A stretch of 64,000 nt of DNA from Platanthera guangdongensis. Lineage: Eukaryota; Streptophyta; Magnoliopsida; Asparagales; Orchidaceae. The notes under the pieces are model-generated. The model saw only the letters and a program-made list of their open reading frames with translations, searched no databases and was not told the DNA's origin. The stretch spans positions 229,764,646 to 229,828,645 of the forward strand of contig CM077163.1 in assembly GCA_039583875.1 (NCBI GenBank), written 5' to 3'. Below, piece by piece: positions 20,692 to 32,654 of this stretch (position 1 is its first letter; each line of letters begins with the position of its first letter). Both the position numbers and the translations under genes were made by a program.

Positions 20692-21748
20692 ATGACTGGA
20701 GGTCAGGGAGGTAGTGATGATCCCGGTGAGCTCCCCAGCCCAGGACCCTTTATGGGGAGGCAAGAGTTCATGGCCTCCATCCAAGGCATCATGGAGATGT
20801 TGCGAAGCATTGCTCCTCAGGGTGGCAGCTCCACCCCAACCCCCCAGGAGCTAGCTCCCCCCTCTCGACGAGATGAACCCAGCGGGGGGAGAAGGAAGTG
20901 CACCAGGAAGAAGGCCAGGGAAGGAGAGGATGGGAGATGGGGTCGAGCGAGACCTCACCGGCCGGGAATTGTTATCCAGCCCGGCGAGTGCCGGCCTTCC
21001 AGGCGAGCAGGTCGCGCGAGTGGAGGTGGCAAGACCACCCCTTAGGGGGTCACCCTTCAGCGAGCTGATCATCTCAGCTCCCGTTCCCAAGGGGTTCAGA
21101 GAGCCAGACATGGCTTACTATACCGGGAAGGATGACCCCGTCCAACATCTGTTGTGGTTTGAGGATATCATCTCCATTAGGACGATGACGGATGCCTTCA
21201 AGTGTCGCATCTTTGCGATCACGTTGAAGGAGAAGACAAGAGACTGGTTTCATCAACTCCCTCCGAGGTCGATCTATGGGTTCGAGGACTTGAGTCGGAG
21301 CTTTCTGCTCCGCTTCTCCACCTCCAAGAAGAGGAAAAGGAGTCCCGAGTCCATCTTCCTGATAAGGCAGGGGCCAAGGAGTTGTTGGCCCGTTACGTTG
21401 ACATGTTCCAAGAGGAGATCCTAGAAGTCCAGGAAATGCCAGGGTATGCCCTCCAGATGGCATTCAGGGTATGGTTGCACGAGGGGTTATTCAAGATGTG
21501 CCTGACTCGAAAGGCCCCCCTTTTCTTTGAGAAGCTGATGGAAAGGGCGGCCGAGGAGATAGCCATGGCGGCGGCCAACCCGACATTTGTCAAGAAGTTA
21601 GCAAAGCTAACGGAGATGGAGTCAAAGGAGCAAGATGGCTCGAGACCTCAGGAAGGAAGAAGGAGAGACGAGCGGAGAGCTCAGAAGGGTCCAGAACCAG
21701 GTTGGAGGCAGCAGGGAGGACCCGTTCAGGGTCCAGGAAGAGGTTACG
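20692..21748 (+). pseudogene. Gag of Tat-like element F, frameshifted and truncated by E
   Basis: ATG at 20692 begins MTGGQGGSDDPGELPSPGPF. The retrotransposon gag domain follows (DMAYYTGKDDPVQHLLWFED, LKEKTRDWFHQLPPRSIYGF). The reading frame changes near 20870, where F lacks ~24 bases present in D, and again near 21372, where one G of a G-run is missing relative to D. The last frame continues (EILEVQEMPGYALQM, PTFVKKLAKLTEMESKEQDG) to GPGRGYV, where gypsy element E is inserted. Gag would form particles; this copy cannot. Confidence 0.85.
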
Positions 21749-24187
21749 TGTAACAACCCGATTTTCTCAACAGGCCAATTTTTGGGTGACACGGTCTGGG
21801 ACACGGGCGTGTCCCAGGGCGTGTCCCGCGTGAGTCGAGTGTCGAGAGGAACAATCGACTTTTTTTCGCTCGACGAAGTGTCGAGAGAAGGCACACGACC
21901 AAGGACACGGGCGTGTCCAAGGCCGTGTCGTGTGCTCGACGAATATTGCTCGACGATCGTCGAGTGTCGAGATGTGGTCGTCGAGTGTCGAGAGATGGGT
22001 GAACACGGCCCGTGACACGGGCGTGTCACAGGGCGTGTCCCTTCGGCTCGACGAACTTAGCCCGACGAGCTAGGGCGTGTCTTAGTGCCATGTATGGGCA
22101 CACGACCTGGGACACGGGAGTGTCACCGGCCGTGTGAGTCTCGGGCGATTTGGGGATTATTTTCGCCGATGCACACGACCACAGTCACAGGCGTGTCTGA
22201 AGGCATGTTGGGTGACACATCCCATGAAATGGGCGTGTCCCATGTGCGTGTCACTAGTTTGGATAAGTCGGTTGACCACCACTTGAGGTACACGGCCTGG
22301 GACACGGGCGTGTCACAGGCCGTGTCAGGCAAAAGTCAGCTTTTCTGGCCAAATTGTGGCCGTCCATTCCTTCAGCCTGGATCCAAGGGCTGAGAGGCCT
22401 CCATGTTTCCTTAAGGCCGTGAATGAAAAGGGAATTCTCATATGTCATTTTGGCCTTCATCTTTCTACAAGTTAGAGAGAGAAAGAGAGAGGAAGAAGGA
22501 GGAAGAGGAAAGGGGGCTGATCACCGGTGGTGCTGCGGTTTACCGACGAGAGATCCGAAGCCGGCGTTGCAGAGGAAAAGCTCTTGTGATTCATTCAAGC
22601 TAGCTTGGAGCTCATGGCATCAAAGAGGGCTTCAAGGGTAACGACTTTTCTTCCTAGCCAAGTGAAGGATTCCTTTTGGCATATGTTTGTGATTCCCCCA
22701 CCAAGAGGTGGCTGTTTTGGGAGTCTTTTGGGTGATTCATGAAATCCCCTTTGTTGGCATATAGATCCGGAAATGAAGTACGGAATAGTCATGTTGTGTG
22801 AAGCCCATCTGGACAGGTTGGTATGGATTGGTGATGTTGCATACAAACAGGAAAAGACTCCGTGATAAACGTGTAGTTTAAGACGTCAACGAGTTATGCT
22901 AGTGAAGAGGAGTAGCAGGAAGTACTGGAGTGGTAGTCCAGGAAAATATCCGTGTTATGCTTTTGGGCCATACCTGTGAATGAGGCACAAGAAGTATTGG
23001 TGTGACCAGGAAAGGTCCTTTGTGATGCTTGATGTCATAGGGTGTCCACCTGTGAAGCGAGTAACAGGAAGTACTGGCATGGTAGCCAGGAAAGACCCCT
23101 GACATTTGTGATGTTTGCGGTGTCCACCTGCCAAGAGCGTAGCAGGAAGTACTGGGGTGCCCAGGAAAGACCCGCTAATGTTGTGAAAGGGTGTAGAGAA
23201 ACACCTAGGCTGTGTGTCAAGAACAGGATTGGTGAGACCGACCCGCGCTTTTGATTAAGCCATGAGTACGCTGTACTCGGAGAAGGCAAGGCGATTTGAG
23301 CAACGGGGGGTGGAGGATCCGACCTGCGTTATGTCCGTCCGACGTGGACCAGAAGGTGCGGTCTGTTGGAGCGCATAGCGAGAGTCTTAGGCCTGCGCGT
23401 CATGACACAATGGGGGCTATGGGCCATCCCGGTGTAGTAAGATTAGAACTCCAGCTGCACGCCATAGAGTAAATGCTCAAGAGAATTACCGTTTGGTTGT
23501 GACCCTGATACGGTGGTGGGCAAGAGCTTTGTCAGAACACCAAGAATGTGCCCTGAGTGCACGGACCATTGGGGCGGGTGACGAACGGTTGTGATGGCAT
23601 GTGTGCGTGAAAGCACATTTTATAAGATAGATTGTCATGCTTGTGATATCATATGCTTGCAGGGAAGATTACCGCTGCCCCGAGAGAAGGGGTAGGGTCG
23701 TTATAATTTGGTTAGCTGAGTGCTGACCGTTGCCTCTGTTTGCCACCGTTGGGTGGATTGTCCCTGTACAGGTGCTGGAGAGCCAAGCGGGACGCATAAA
23801 TATTGATGCCCCTGCTGCTGTTGTTGTTGCTGCTGCTAGCCCTCGAAGGCTTGTGATGTGTGTGATGTTTCTCTTTTATTGTGGCCGGCCTGCGTGCCAA
23901 TCTTTGTAGGCCACTGTGTGAAAGCCATGTAAGGCCATAAGACCATCTTTTGTACTCTTGTAAGACATTCCTATGTAAGATACTTACAACGTGTGGTTGT
24001 GATATATGTTGGACATTCACTTGTGGAGTTCACGTTTTCGTATAGGCTTCCGCTAGAATGCTTTGTGTTAGGTGCGCTGCGTACTCTGATATCATCCCGT
24101 AGCTTCATCGTCTGTTTTGTGGTATATCCTGTGAGGCCCCGGTCGGACCTGCTAGTATATACCATATGAACGGATGAGGTTGTTACA
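21749..24187 (+). repeat. 5' LTR of E
   Basis: 2439 bp, TGTAACAAC...GTTGTTACA. In the first 110 bases it differs from the 3' LTR at roughly nine sites, mostly C/T and G/A, so the insertion is fairly old. Confidence 0.9.
21785..22340. repeat. Array of palindromic hairpins in E 5' LTR
   Basis: About seven units built on GACACGGGCGTGTC, itself a palindrome, most framed by outer arms such as ACACGGCCTG/CAGGCCGTGT. The same series recurs in the 3' LTR at 29140-29690. Confidence 0.85.
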
Positions 24188-24191
24188 TTTT

Positions 24192-24200
24192 TGGTATCAG
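24192..24200 (+). other. Primer-binding site of E
   Basis: TGGTATCAG begins five bases after the 5' LTR end, matching the sequence complementary to initiator Met tRNA. Confidence 0.8.
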
Positions 24201-24404
24201 TTGTTTTGGTCTTTCCCTCTCGAAGTCGTGGTAGACTTCTTTTGTGGGGTGGAGCGCACGTGTTTGTGCGAACCAAAGTGTACGAATGAACTCCTGAATG
24301 TCCATAATAGGAATGCAACTTTGTGTGCTTGCGGAACTTGCGTATTCTGATTTTGTGTTGTTTCTTGTGTAGACCGCTAATGTGTGTGTCTTGTCCACCT
24401 TTAG

Positions 24405-25547
24405 GTGACACGGAGTGGAGCTGGGCAGTCAGAGCCCCAGCGTTCTGATGAAAGTACGGCACCAGCCGCGGTGCCTACACCTCCACCGTCGGCGGAACAT
24501 GTGCATTTAGTTACAGAGGCTTTATTTACCATGATCCAAGGACAGCCATTGAGGCAGGATCAACCGGCTGTAAGGCCAGAACAGGTGGCGGCAAGGCCTG
24601 AACTTGTCGTGGATGTGGCTCCTCGAGCGGCTGAGAAGCAGCTAACGCAGTTTATGAGTTTCCATCCGCCTACGTTCTCGGGAGCGGGAACTCCGATGCA
24701 GGCTGAGGATTGGCTATCACGCGTCAAGCGAGTCATGACAGCGATTGGAACAACGGAGCATCAGAAAGTCACCTTAGATACCTTCTTGCTTGAAGGCGAA
24801 GCTAGATTGTGGTGGGATGAGATGGAGTTGCATCACTTGGCGGGTCGTCCTTTAAACCAAGTATCAATGGAAGAATTCTACCGACTCTTCCTAGCAAAGC
24901 ACCTTCCTGCGGCTCAGCGGATAGCCATGGAGAACGAATTCCAAAGGCTGACCCAAGGTGATGACAGTGTTGACGCATACCTGTATGAGTTTACTCGCTT
25001 GGGGCGGTATGCAAGTTCTATATTTGCGGATGAGCAGAGGAAGACCAATCGGTTCTATGAAGGACTGAGAGACGAGCTGAGTTTCCTGGTTTCTAGTTCT
25101 GTGAACCAAGGCTTCCAGGCGTTAGTTGACACTGCGAGCGCGCTGGAAAATGATATGAAGAGGGTGCAAGAGAAGAGAGCTTTGGCTGTGACGCAACCGG
25201 AGTGGAAGGCGCCCCAATCTGGGAAACCATTTTATAAGAAGAGATAGGGCAAGAGGTCCAAGACAGGTGGACAAGCTCCTTCATCAGTTGCATCGGGAGC
25301 AACGTCGGGGGCTACCTCAAAGCCGGATACACGTATCAGCTATAATTGTGGCCGGATGGGGCATATTGCGCGAGATTGTCGGATGCCGGCAAAGAGTGAA
25401 AAGAAGGCGGAAGCATCTTATGCGGAAAAAAGGAAGGCGGTGGTGGATTCCTCTGCCTCGCAGGCGCAACCCCGAGTCTGCAATCTTGGCCTGCAGGAGA
25501 CCATCAAACAGAGTGATGTCGTCACAGGTATGAGTTTGTTTTTGTAG
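24405..25547 (+). pseudogene. Gag of E with stop codon and damaged zinc knuckle
   Basis: The start at 24405 reads MTRSGAGQSEPQRSDE. A retrotransposon gag domain follows (QFMSFHPPTFSGAGTPMQAE, ARLWWDEMELHHLAGRP, FYRLFLAKHLPAAQR). A TAG at 25245-25247 interrupts it; the same frame continues to a CCHC zinc knuckle reading SYNCGRMGHIARDC, where the first Cys is Ser. The frame ends at a stop near 25547. Both lesions would spoil particle assembly and RNA packaging. Gag and pol share one frame, suggesting an ancestral fused polyprotein. Confidence 0.9.
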
Positions 25548-25586
25548 CTATTATTGTTTGTATGCTTGGTGTAGTGCATATATGTT

Positions 25587-28500
25587 TTGCGGTTTGTGTG
25601 TGACATGATTGTCATAAGCTTTGTGATGATTCGGGACACGCTGGCGCGAACACTGTTTGATACTGGTGCGTCACATTCTTTTCTGTCTAGCGAGTTTATA
25701 GCGCGGTTGGGGATACCTAGTCGTGCAAAGACAGATAGCGTCAGAGTGGTGTTGCCGAATGGTTGTTGGATGCTTGCGGATCAAGCTTGCGATGTGGCGG
25801 TCCAAATAGGAAGTCGGGATTTCAGTTTGACTGCATCTGTCTTGCCGATATCGGAATTTGACGTGATTTTTGGGATGGATTGGCTTGCGGAGCAGCATGC
25901 CATGATTGATTGCCAGTCCAAAGAGATCACGTTGGGCCAGAATACCGAACATGAGACAAAGTTCGCGGGTATGCGAGGAGTGGGCGGGACGTTGATGTCT
26001 GCACTCCAGGTAGTCAAGGCTGTTCGGAAGGGTGCAGAGTGTTACTTTGCACTGATTCAGGCTGTGGAGCCTAAGACCAGTGTGTGTGAGGTTCCGATTG
26101 TGGCGGAATTTACAGATGTGTTTCCCAAGGATCTCCCTGGGCTACCACCCCAACGAGAGATTGACTTCACGATCGAGTTGGTGCCAGGTGCGAAACCTGT
26201 GGCCCGCTCGCCATATCGCGTCGCGCCAAAAGAGATGGCTGAGTTGAAGGTCCAATTATAAGAATTGCTGGAGCAAGGGTATATACGCCTAAGCATGTCA
26301 CCTTGGAGCGCGCTTGTACTTTTTGTAAAGAAGAAAGACGGTGGGTTGCGGTTGTGTATTGATTACCGTGAACTGAATAATCTGACCGAGAAAAATAAGT
26401 ATCTGATACCCCGGATTGATGAGTTATTTGATCAGCTGGTGGGCTCGACCGTCTATTCGAAGCTGGACCTGAAGTCTGGTTATTACCTGTTGAGAATTCA
26501 GGAAGGTGACATTCCCAAAACCGCATTTGGAACGCGTTATGAGCACTATGAGTTCACAGTCATGCCATTTGGATTGTGCAATGCGCCCTCGGTGTTTATG
26601 GATTTGATGTACCGCACATTCCGAGAGTACCTGGATCTGTTTGTGATCGTGTTTATTGATGATATCCTGGTGTACTCGAAGTCGAAAGCTGAGCATGAGA
26701 CTCACTTGCGGTTGGTGTTGAATACATTGAGGCAAAATCAGCTCTATGCCAAGTTCTCGAAGTGCGAGTTTTGGCTATCGTCGGTGGCTTTTCTAGGCCA
26801 TATGGTGAGTGGAGCGGGTATTGCAGTGGATCCAGCTAAGATCAGGGATATTGAGGAGTGGCCGGTCTTATCTTCAGTGGCTGAGGTCAGGAGTTTCCTT
26901 GGACTTACGGGCTACTATCGAAGATTTGTGGAAAACTTCTCGTGGATTGCTTTGCCGCTAACCACGTTGACGCGAAAAGATCAGAAGTTCGTTTGGATGC
27001 CAGAGTGCGCACGAGCTTTTGAAGAGCTGAAGGTTCGGTTGACCACGACGCCGGTGTTGTCTTCGCCAAGTGGGACCGATGGATTTGTGATTTATATTGA
27101 TGCCTCAGGGAGCGGCTTAGGTTGCATTCTTCTGCAAAATGGAAAGGTGATTGCTTATGGCTCACGCCAGCTGAAGGTGCACGAGCAAAATTATCCCATC
27201 CATGACTTGGAGTTAGCGGCGGTGATTTTTGCACTAAAGTTGTGGCGACACTACCTTTATGGAGTGAAGGTGGAGATCTATACAGATCACAAGAGCCTCA
27301 AGTATCTCTTGGAGCAGAAAGATTTGAATATGCGACAACGAAGGTGGTTGGAGTTCCTTGGGGACTACACTTTCGAGATTCACTATACACCCGGAAAGGG
27401 GAATGTTGTCGTGGATGCCTTGAGTCGGAGGACTCCGACGAGAGCAAATTGGTTACAAAGTCATGATGAACGTCTTATCCGGGAGCTGGAGGCGTTGGAG
27501 ATTTATTGTGTTGACAAGAATTCCACTGCCACTCCATGTTTGAACTGGACCGAGGTGCAATGTGACCTTGCGGACCGAGTTCGACGGGCAACGAAGTTGG
27601 ATGAAGATCTCTTACGCTATGTGAACGAAGGGCCAGTGGGCAAATTTTCCTGGAATGACGGTCTTTTGCGAAAAGAGGGCCGTTTGTGCGTCCCGAAGGT
27701 GGGTAAATTAAGGGAAGAACTCATGTATGAAGCACATTATACAAAGTATTCCATTCACCTCGGGAGCACGAAGATGTTCAACGATATGAAGAAGCTTTTC
27801 TGGTGGCCAGGGCTCAAGAGAGATGTTGCCCTTTATGTATCTAAATGCCAAACATGTGCAATGATGAAGGCGGAATGCCAAAAGCCGGGCGGTTATTTGA
27901 AGTCGCTGCCGATTCCAGAGTGGAAATTTGATGATATTTTCATGGATTTTGTGCACGGGTTGCCGAGATCGCAGCGAGGAAATGATTCCATTTGAGTGAT
28001 TGTTGACCGGCTCACGAAAGTGGCACATTTTCTCCCGAATAAGCGGGATGATTCAGTCGAAAGTTTGGTAAAGTTATATGTTGACCAGATTGTGCGGCTT
28101 CACGGTGTTCCTCGGAGCATCGTAAGTGATCGAGATGAGCGATTTACATCAAATGATTGGAGGCTCGTTCACCGACTGTTGGGCACGAAATTGACTTTCA
28201 GTACGACCTTTCATCCCCAAACGGATGGCCAAACTGAACGTACCAACAGAACGATGGAGGACATGCTCCAAATGTGCGCCCTTGACTTCGGAAAGAGATG
28301 GAAAGATCATCTCTATATGATGGAGTTTGCATATAATAACAGCTACCAGGCGAGCATTGGGATGACACCATATGAAGCTCTATATGGAAGGAAGTGTCGT
28401 ACTCCCTTGACTTGGGTAGAAGCGGGCGAAGCACGTATTTAGAAACCAAATGAGGTTGATGAAGCAAACTCAACCATACGGACTATTCGAGAAAAGCTAC

Positions 28501-28981
28501 TTATTGCTCAAGATCGACAAGCTAAGTACTACAACGCCAGACACTAAAACGTGGAATTTGCGGTTGGCGATTGGGTCTACTTGAAGATCAAGCCATTCAA
28601 AGGTGTCTCCAGGATTCGACGATTGAAAAGTTGAGTCCAAGATATTCGAGTCTTTTGAAGTGGTTGAGCGAGTTGGCGAAGAGGCTTATCGGCTAGCTCT
28701 ATCGACAGAGTTGGGTGGATTACATGATGTATTTCACATCTCGGTGCTTCGGAACGCCATTCAGGATCCAGCTCAAGTGATCGCGGATGATCGTGTGCCG
28801 GTAGAGTATGGGCTAACAACGAGAGTTAGACCCATTCAGATCGAGGATCGAGCCGAGAAACAGTTGCGGAACAAGACAGTTGGCATGGTAAAAGTCTGGT
28901 AGGACAACTGCGGCCGTGAAGAAACTTACATGGGAGCGGGAGCAAACCATGCGAGAAGAGTTTCCCGAACTGTTTCTGTAA
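25587..28981 (+). pseudogene. Pol of E: protease, RT, RNase H, integrase, chromodomain relic
   Basis: In order: aspartic protease (LFDTGASHSFLSSEFIARLG); reverse transcriptase from ~26270 ([31 protein letters not shown]); RNase H ([38 protein letters not shown]); integrase with an HHCC finger ([11 protein letters not shown]...CQTCAMM) and the later catalytic residues ([29 protein letters not shown]); and a tail with DVFHISVLRN and TWEREQ-like chromodomain residues ending near 28981. Stops include TAA at 26259, TGA at 27993 and TAG at 28440, with more near 28546-28635 and a frame change near 28640 and 28900. A ~70-base stretch before the protease (25540-25615) holds two stops. The RT motifs are intact but the polyprotein is dead. 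Confidence 0.92.
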
Positions 28982-29090
28982 TCTGTGGAGAGAATTGTGT
29001 TGTAACATAACAATTTGAATGTTATAACTTGTTGGTTGCTGATTGCTGGTTGCCTTCCTGTGTCTTAATTTCGAGGACGAAATTTTTTGT

Positions 29091-29103
29091 AGGAGGGGAG
29101 GTT
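29091..29103 (+). other. Polypurine tract of E
   Basis: AGGAGGGGAGGTT lies directly before the 3' LTR start TGTAATAGCCC and would prime plus-strand synthesis. Confidence 0.75.
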
Positions 29104-30552
29104 TGTAATAGCCCGATTTTCTCAGCAGGCCAATTTTTGGGTGACACGGTCTGGGACACGGGCATGTCCCAGGGTGTGTCCTGCGTGTGTCGAGTGTCGA
29201 GAGGAACAGTCGACTTTTTTTCGCTCGACGAAGTGTCGAGAGAAGGCACACGGCCAAGGACACGGGCGTGTCCAAGGCCGTGTCGTGTGCTCGACAAATA
29301 TTGCTCGACGATCGTCGAGTGTCGAGATGTGGTCGTCGAGTGTCGAGAGATGGGTGAACACGGCCTGTGACACGGGCGTGTCACAGGGCGTGTCCCTTCG
29401 GCTCGACGAACTCAGCCCGACGAGCTAGGGCGCGTCTTAGTGCCGTGTATGGGCACACGGCCTGGGACACGGGCGTGTCACAGGCCGTGTGAGTCTCGGG
29501 CGATTTTGGGATTATGTTCGCCGATGCACACGGCCACAGACACGTGCGTGTCTGAAGGCGTGTTGGGTGACACGGCCCATGACACGGGCGTGTCCCATGG
29601 GCGTGTCACTGGTTTGGATAAGTCGGTTGACCACCGCTTGAGGCACACGGCCTGGGACACGGGCGTGTCACAGGCCGTGTCAGGCAAAAATAAGCTTTTC
29701 TGGCAAAATTGTGGTCGTCCATTCCTTCAGCCTGGATCCAAGGGCTGAGAGGCCTCCATGTTTCCTTAAGGCCGTGAATGAGAAGGGAATTCTCATATGT
29801 CATTTTGGCCTTCATCTTTCTACAAGTGAGAGAGAGAAAGAGAGAGGAAGAAGGAGGAAGAGGAAAGGGGGCTGATCACCGGTGGTGCTGCGGTTTACCG
29901 ACGAGAGATCCGAAGCCGGCGTTGCGGAGGAAAAGCTCTTGTGATTCATTCAAGCTAGCTTGGAGCTCATGACACCAAAGAGAGCTTCAAGGGTAACGAC
30001 TTTTCTTCCTAGACAAGTGAAGGCTTCCTTTTGGCATATGTTTGTGATTCCCCCACCAAGAGGTGGCTGTTTTGGGAGTCTTTTGGGTGATTCATGAAAT
30101 CCCCTTTGTTGACATATAGATCCGGAAATGGAGTACGGAATAGGCATGTTGTGTGAAGCCCATCTGGACAGGTTGGTCTGGATTGGTGATGTTGCATACG
30201 AACTAGAGAAGACTCCGTGATAAACGTGTAGTTTAAGACGTCAATGTGTTATGCAGTGAAGAGGAGTAGCAGGAAGTACTGGAGTGGTAGTCCAGGAAAA
30301 TATCAGTGTTATGTTTTTGGGTCATACCTGTGAATGAGGCACAAGAAGTACTGATGTGACTAGGAAATATCCTTTGTGATGCTTGATGTCATAGGGTGTC
30401 TACCTGTGAAGTGAGTAACAGGAAGTACTGGCATGGTAGCCAGGAAAGACCCCTGAAATTTATGATGTTTGCGGTGTCCACCTGCCAAGAGCGTAGCAGG
30501 AAGTACTGGGGTGCCCAGGAAAGACCCGCTAATGTTGTGAAAGGGTGTAGAG
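29104..30552 (+). repeat. 3' LTR of E, truncated
   Basis: Homologous to 21749-23197 of the 5' LTR. The match stops after AAAGGGTGTAGAG, and the remaining ~990 bp of LTR is absent from the window. The hairpin series at 29140-29690 is better preserved than in the 5' copy. Confidence 0.9.
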
Positions 30553-31009
30553 TGAAAGTCCACTTAGTGTCAACTACCTTCACCTATGGGGGAGGGGGAA
30601 TAGGTGTCTTGCAGCGTTTTTGTGGATTTAAAATCGTACCTGCACAAGAAAACAAAACAACACAGCACAGAAATGACACAAGCAAATTATAGTGGTTCCC
30701 CGATTTGGGTACGTCCACTTTCCCCCTTCGACCTATCTCCCAACCAGGGACGACTCGGTCACTTCACCAACAGGATTGAAATCCAATCCTTGCACTAACG
30801 GAAGGAACCCTTCCACACGTAGGAGTCACCACTCCCACAACACGGGTTGCACCCAACCCTTACAACTAGGAACCAACGTTCCTTTACAAAGAAATTGAAA
30901 ATAGATTGTATAAGAAATACAAACAACTTATGGAGACTAAGGTGTCCCTCTTCGTTCGATGACGTGCTCTTGAAGTCAACGAAGAGTCCACAACCCTAGA
31001 TCTCACTTG
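30553..31009. other. Unclassified junction sequence, possible copia LTR fragment
   Basis: Belongs to neither E nor, visibly, to F. It contains TAGTGGTTCCCCGATTTGGG followed by TACGTCCACTT, a motif also found in the J LTRs (~14937 and ~18470). It may be an LTR fragment whose arrival, or an associated deletion, removed the E 3' end and the F region between gag and array. Confidence 0.4.
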
Positions 31010-31500
31010 GAGAGAATCTCCTCAGCCGCGGGGAGAACAAGCCCCACCCCCGAAAGGATCTCCTCAGCCAGGCTCTCACTAGCTGGTTGGGTCGAATATG
31101 CCTCGGGGAGATCAAGTTCCCACCCCCGAAAGGATCTCTTCAGCCAGGCTCCCACTAGCTGGTTGGGTCGAATGTGCCTCGGGGGGAGTAAGTTCCTTTG
31201 CTCCGATGATGGTCCCACTATCATGCTCTCACTAGTTGGCATGGCAGGCGTACCTCTCGTGGAAGCTCAAGTTCCTTTGCTTGGATGATGGTCCCGCTGT
31301 CAGGCTCTCACTAGCTGACAGGGCAGACGTACCTCTCGTGGAAGCCCAAGTTCCTTTGCTCCGATGATGGTCCTGCTGTCAAGCTCTCACTAGCTGGCAG
31401 GGTAGGTGTACCTCTCGTGGAAGCCCAAGTCCCTTTTGCTCTGAGACGGTCCTGCTGTCCAAGCTATCACTAGCTGGACAGAGCTAGTGTTACCTCTCGT
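31010..31500 (+). repeat. Satellite subtype 3 of F (CTCTCACTAGCTGG type)
   Basis: About six diverged ~75-85-bp units with CTCTCACTAGCTGGCAGG and ACCTCTCGTGGAAG phrases. The same subtype, inverted, lies at 55985-56070 in D, at the corresponding gag-proximal end of the array. Confidence 0.75.
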
Positions 31501-32654
31501 AGAGGCCAAGTGTTTTTTACCCGGAGGGGGTCTCGCCACCCAAGCTCCCATAGGTGGCATGACAGGTTGACCCCTCCGGGGGGGGGGGGGGGGGAGTGTT
31601 TTTTACCCGGAGGGGGTCTCGCCACCCAGGCTTCCATAGCTGGCATGACAGGTTGACCCCTCCGGGGGGTGAAGTGTGCTTTACCCGGAGGGGGTCTCGC
31701 CACCCAGGCTCCCATAGCTGGCATGACAGGTTGACCCCTCCGGGGGGGGGGGGGGGGTGAAGTGTTTTTTACCCGGAGGGGGTCTCGCCACCCAGGCTCC
31801 CATTGCTGACATGGCAGGTTGACCCCTCCGGGGGGTGAAGTGTTTTTTTACCCGGAGGGGGTCTAGCCACCTAGGCTCCCATAACTGGCATGACAGGTTG
31901 ACCCCTCCGGGGGTTGAAGTGTTTTTTTACCCGGAGGGGGTCTCGCCACCCAGGCTCCCATAGCTTTCATGGCAGGTTGACCCCTCCGGGGGGTGAAGTG
32001 TTTTTTTACCCGGAGGGGGTCTCGCCACCCAGTCTTCCGTAGCTGGCATGACAGGTTGACCCCTCCGGGGGGGGGGGGGGGGTGAAGTGTTTTTTACCTG
32101 GAGGGGGTCTCGCCACCCAGGCTCGCATAGCTGGCATGGCAGGTTGACCCCTCCGGGGGGTGAATTGTTTTTTACCCGGAGGGGGTCTCGCCACCCAGGC
32201 TCCCATAGCTGGCATGATAGGTTGACCCCTCCCGGGGGGGGGGGGGGGGGGGTGAAGTGTTTTTTACCCGGAGGGAGTCTCGCCACCCAGGCTACCATAG
32301 CTGGCATGACAGGTTGACCCCTCCGGGAGTTGAAGTGTTTTTTTACCCGGAGGGGGTCTCGCCACCCAGGCTCCCATAGCTGGCATGGCAGGTTGACCCC
32401 TCTGGTGGGTGAAGTGTTTTTTACCCGGAGGGGGTCTCGCCATCCAGGCTCTCATAGCTGACATGACAGGTTGACCCCTCCGGGGGGGGGGGGGGGGGGT
32501 GAAGTGTTTTTTACCCGAAGGGGGCCTCGCCACCCAGGCTCCCATAACTGGCATGGCAGGTTGACACCTCCGGGGGGGGGGGGGGGGGGGTGAAGTGTTT
32601 TTTACCCGGAGGGGGTCTCGCCACCCAGGCTCCCATAACTGGCATGGCAGGTTG
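31500..32654 (+). repeat. Satellite subtype 1 of F, left block
   Basis: Fourteen ~78-bp units with CCCGGAGGGGGTCTCGCCAC, CCATAGCTGGCATGACAGG and TTGACCCCTCCGGGG. G-runs of 6 to ~20 vary from unit to unit. Frames repeated along the array in both strands are artefacts. Interrupted by solo LTR G. Confidence 0.9.

Larger units (their letters stand above)
21749..30552 (+). mobile_element. Tekay/Del-like Ty3/gypsy element E, 3' LTR truncated
   Basis: A 2439-bp 5' LTR (21749-24187), PBS, gag-pro-RT-RNaseH-integrase-chromodomain region, polypurine tract and partial 3' LTR (29104-30552). The LTR ends are inverted repeats TGTAACAAC...GTTGTTACA. The order and motifs place it among Tekay/Del chromoviruses. 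The coding region stays almost wholly in one frame but is cut by several stop codons. The final ~990 bp of the 3' LTR is missing, so no target-site duplication can be read. Confidence 0.9.

Noticed and set aside
25528..25617. Small intron between gag and protease of E
   Set aside because: A GT at 25530 and AG at 25617 exist, but removal does not give an open frame and the acceptor lacks a pyrimidine tract; a degraded or inserted stretch is simpler.
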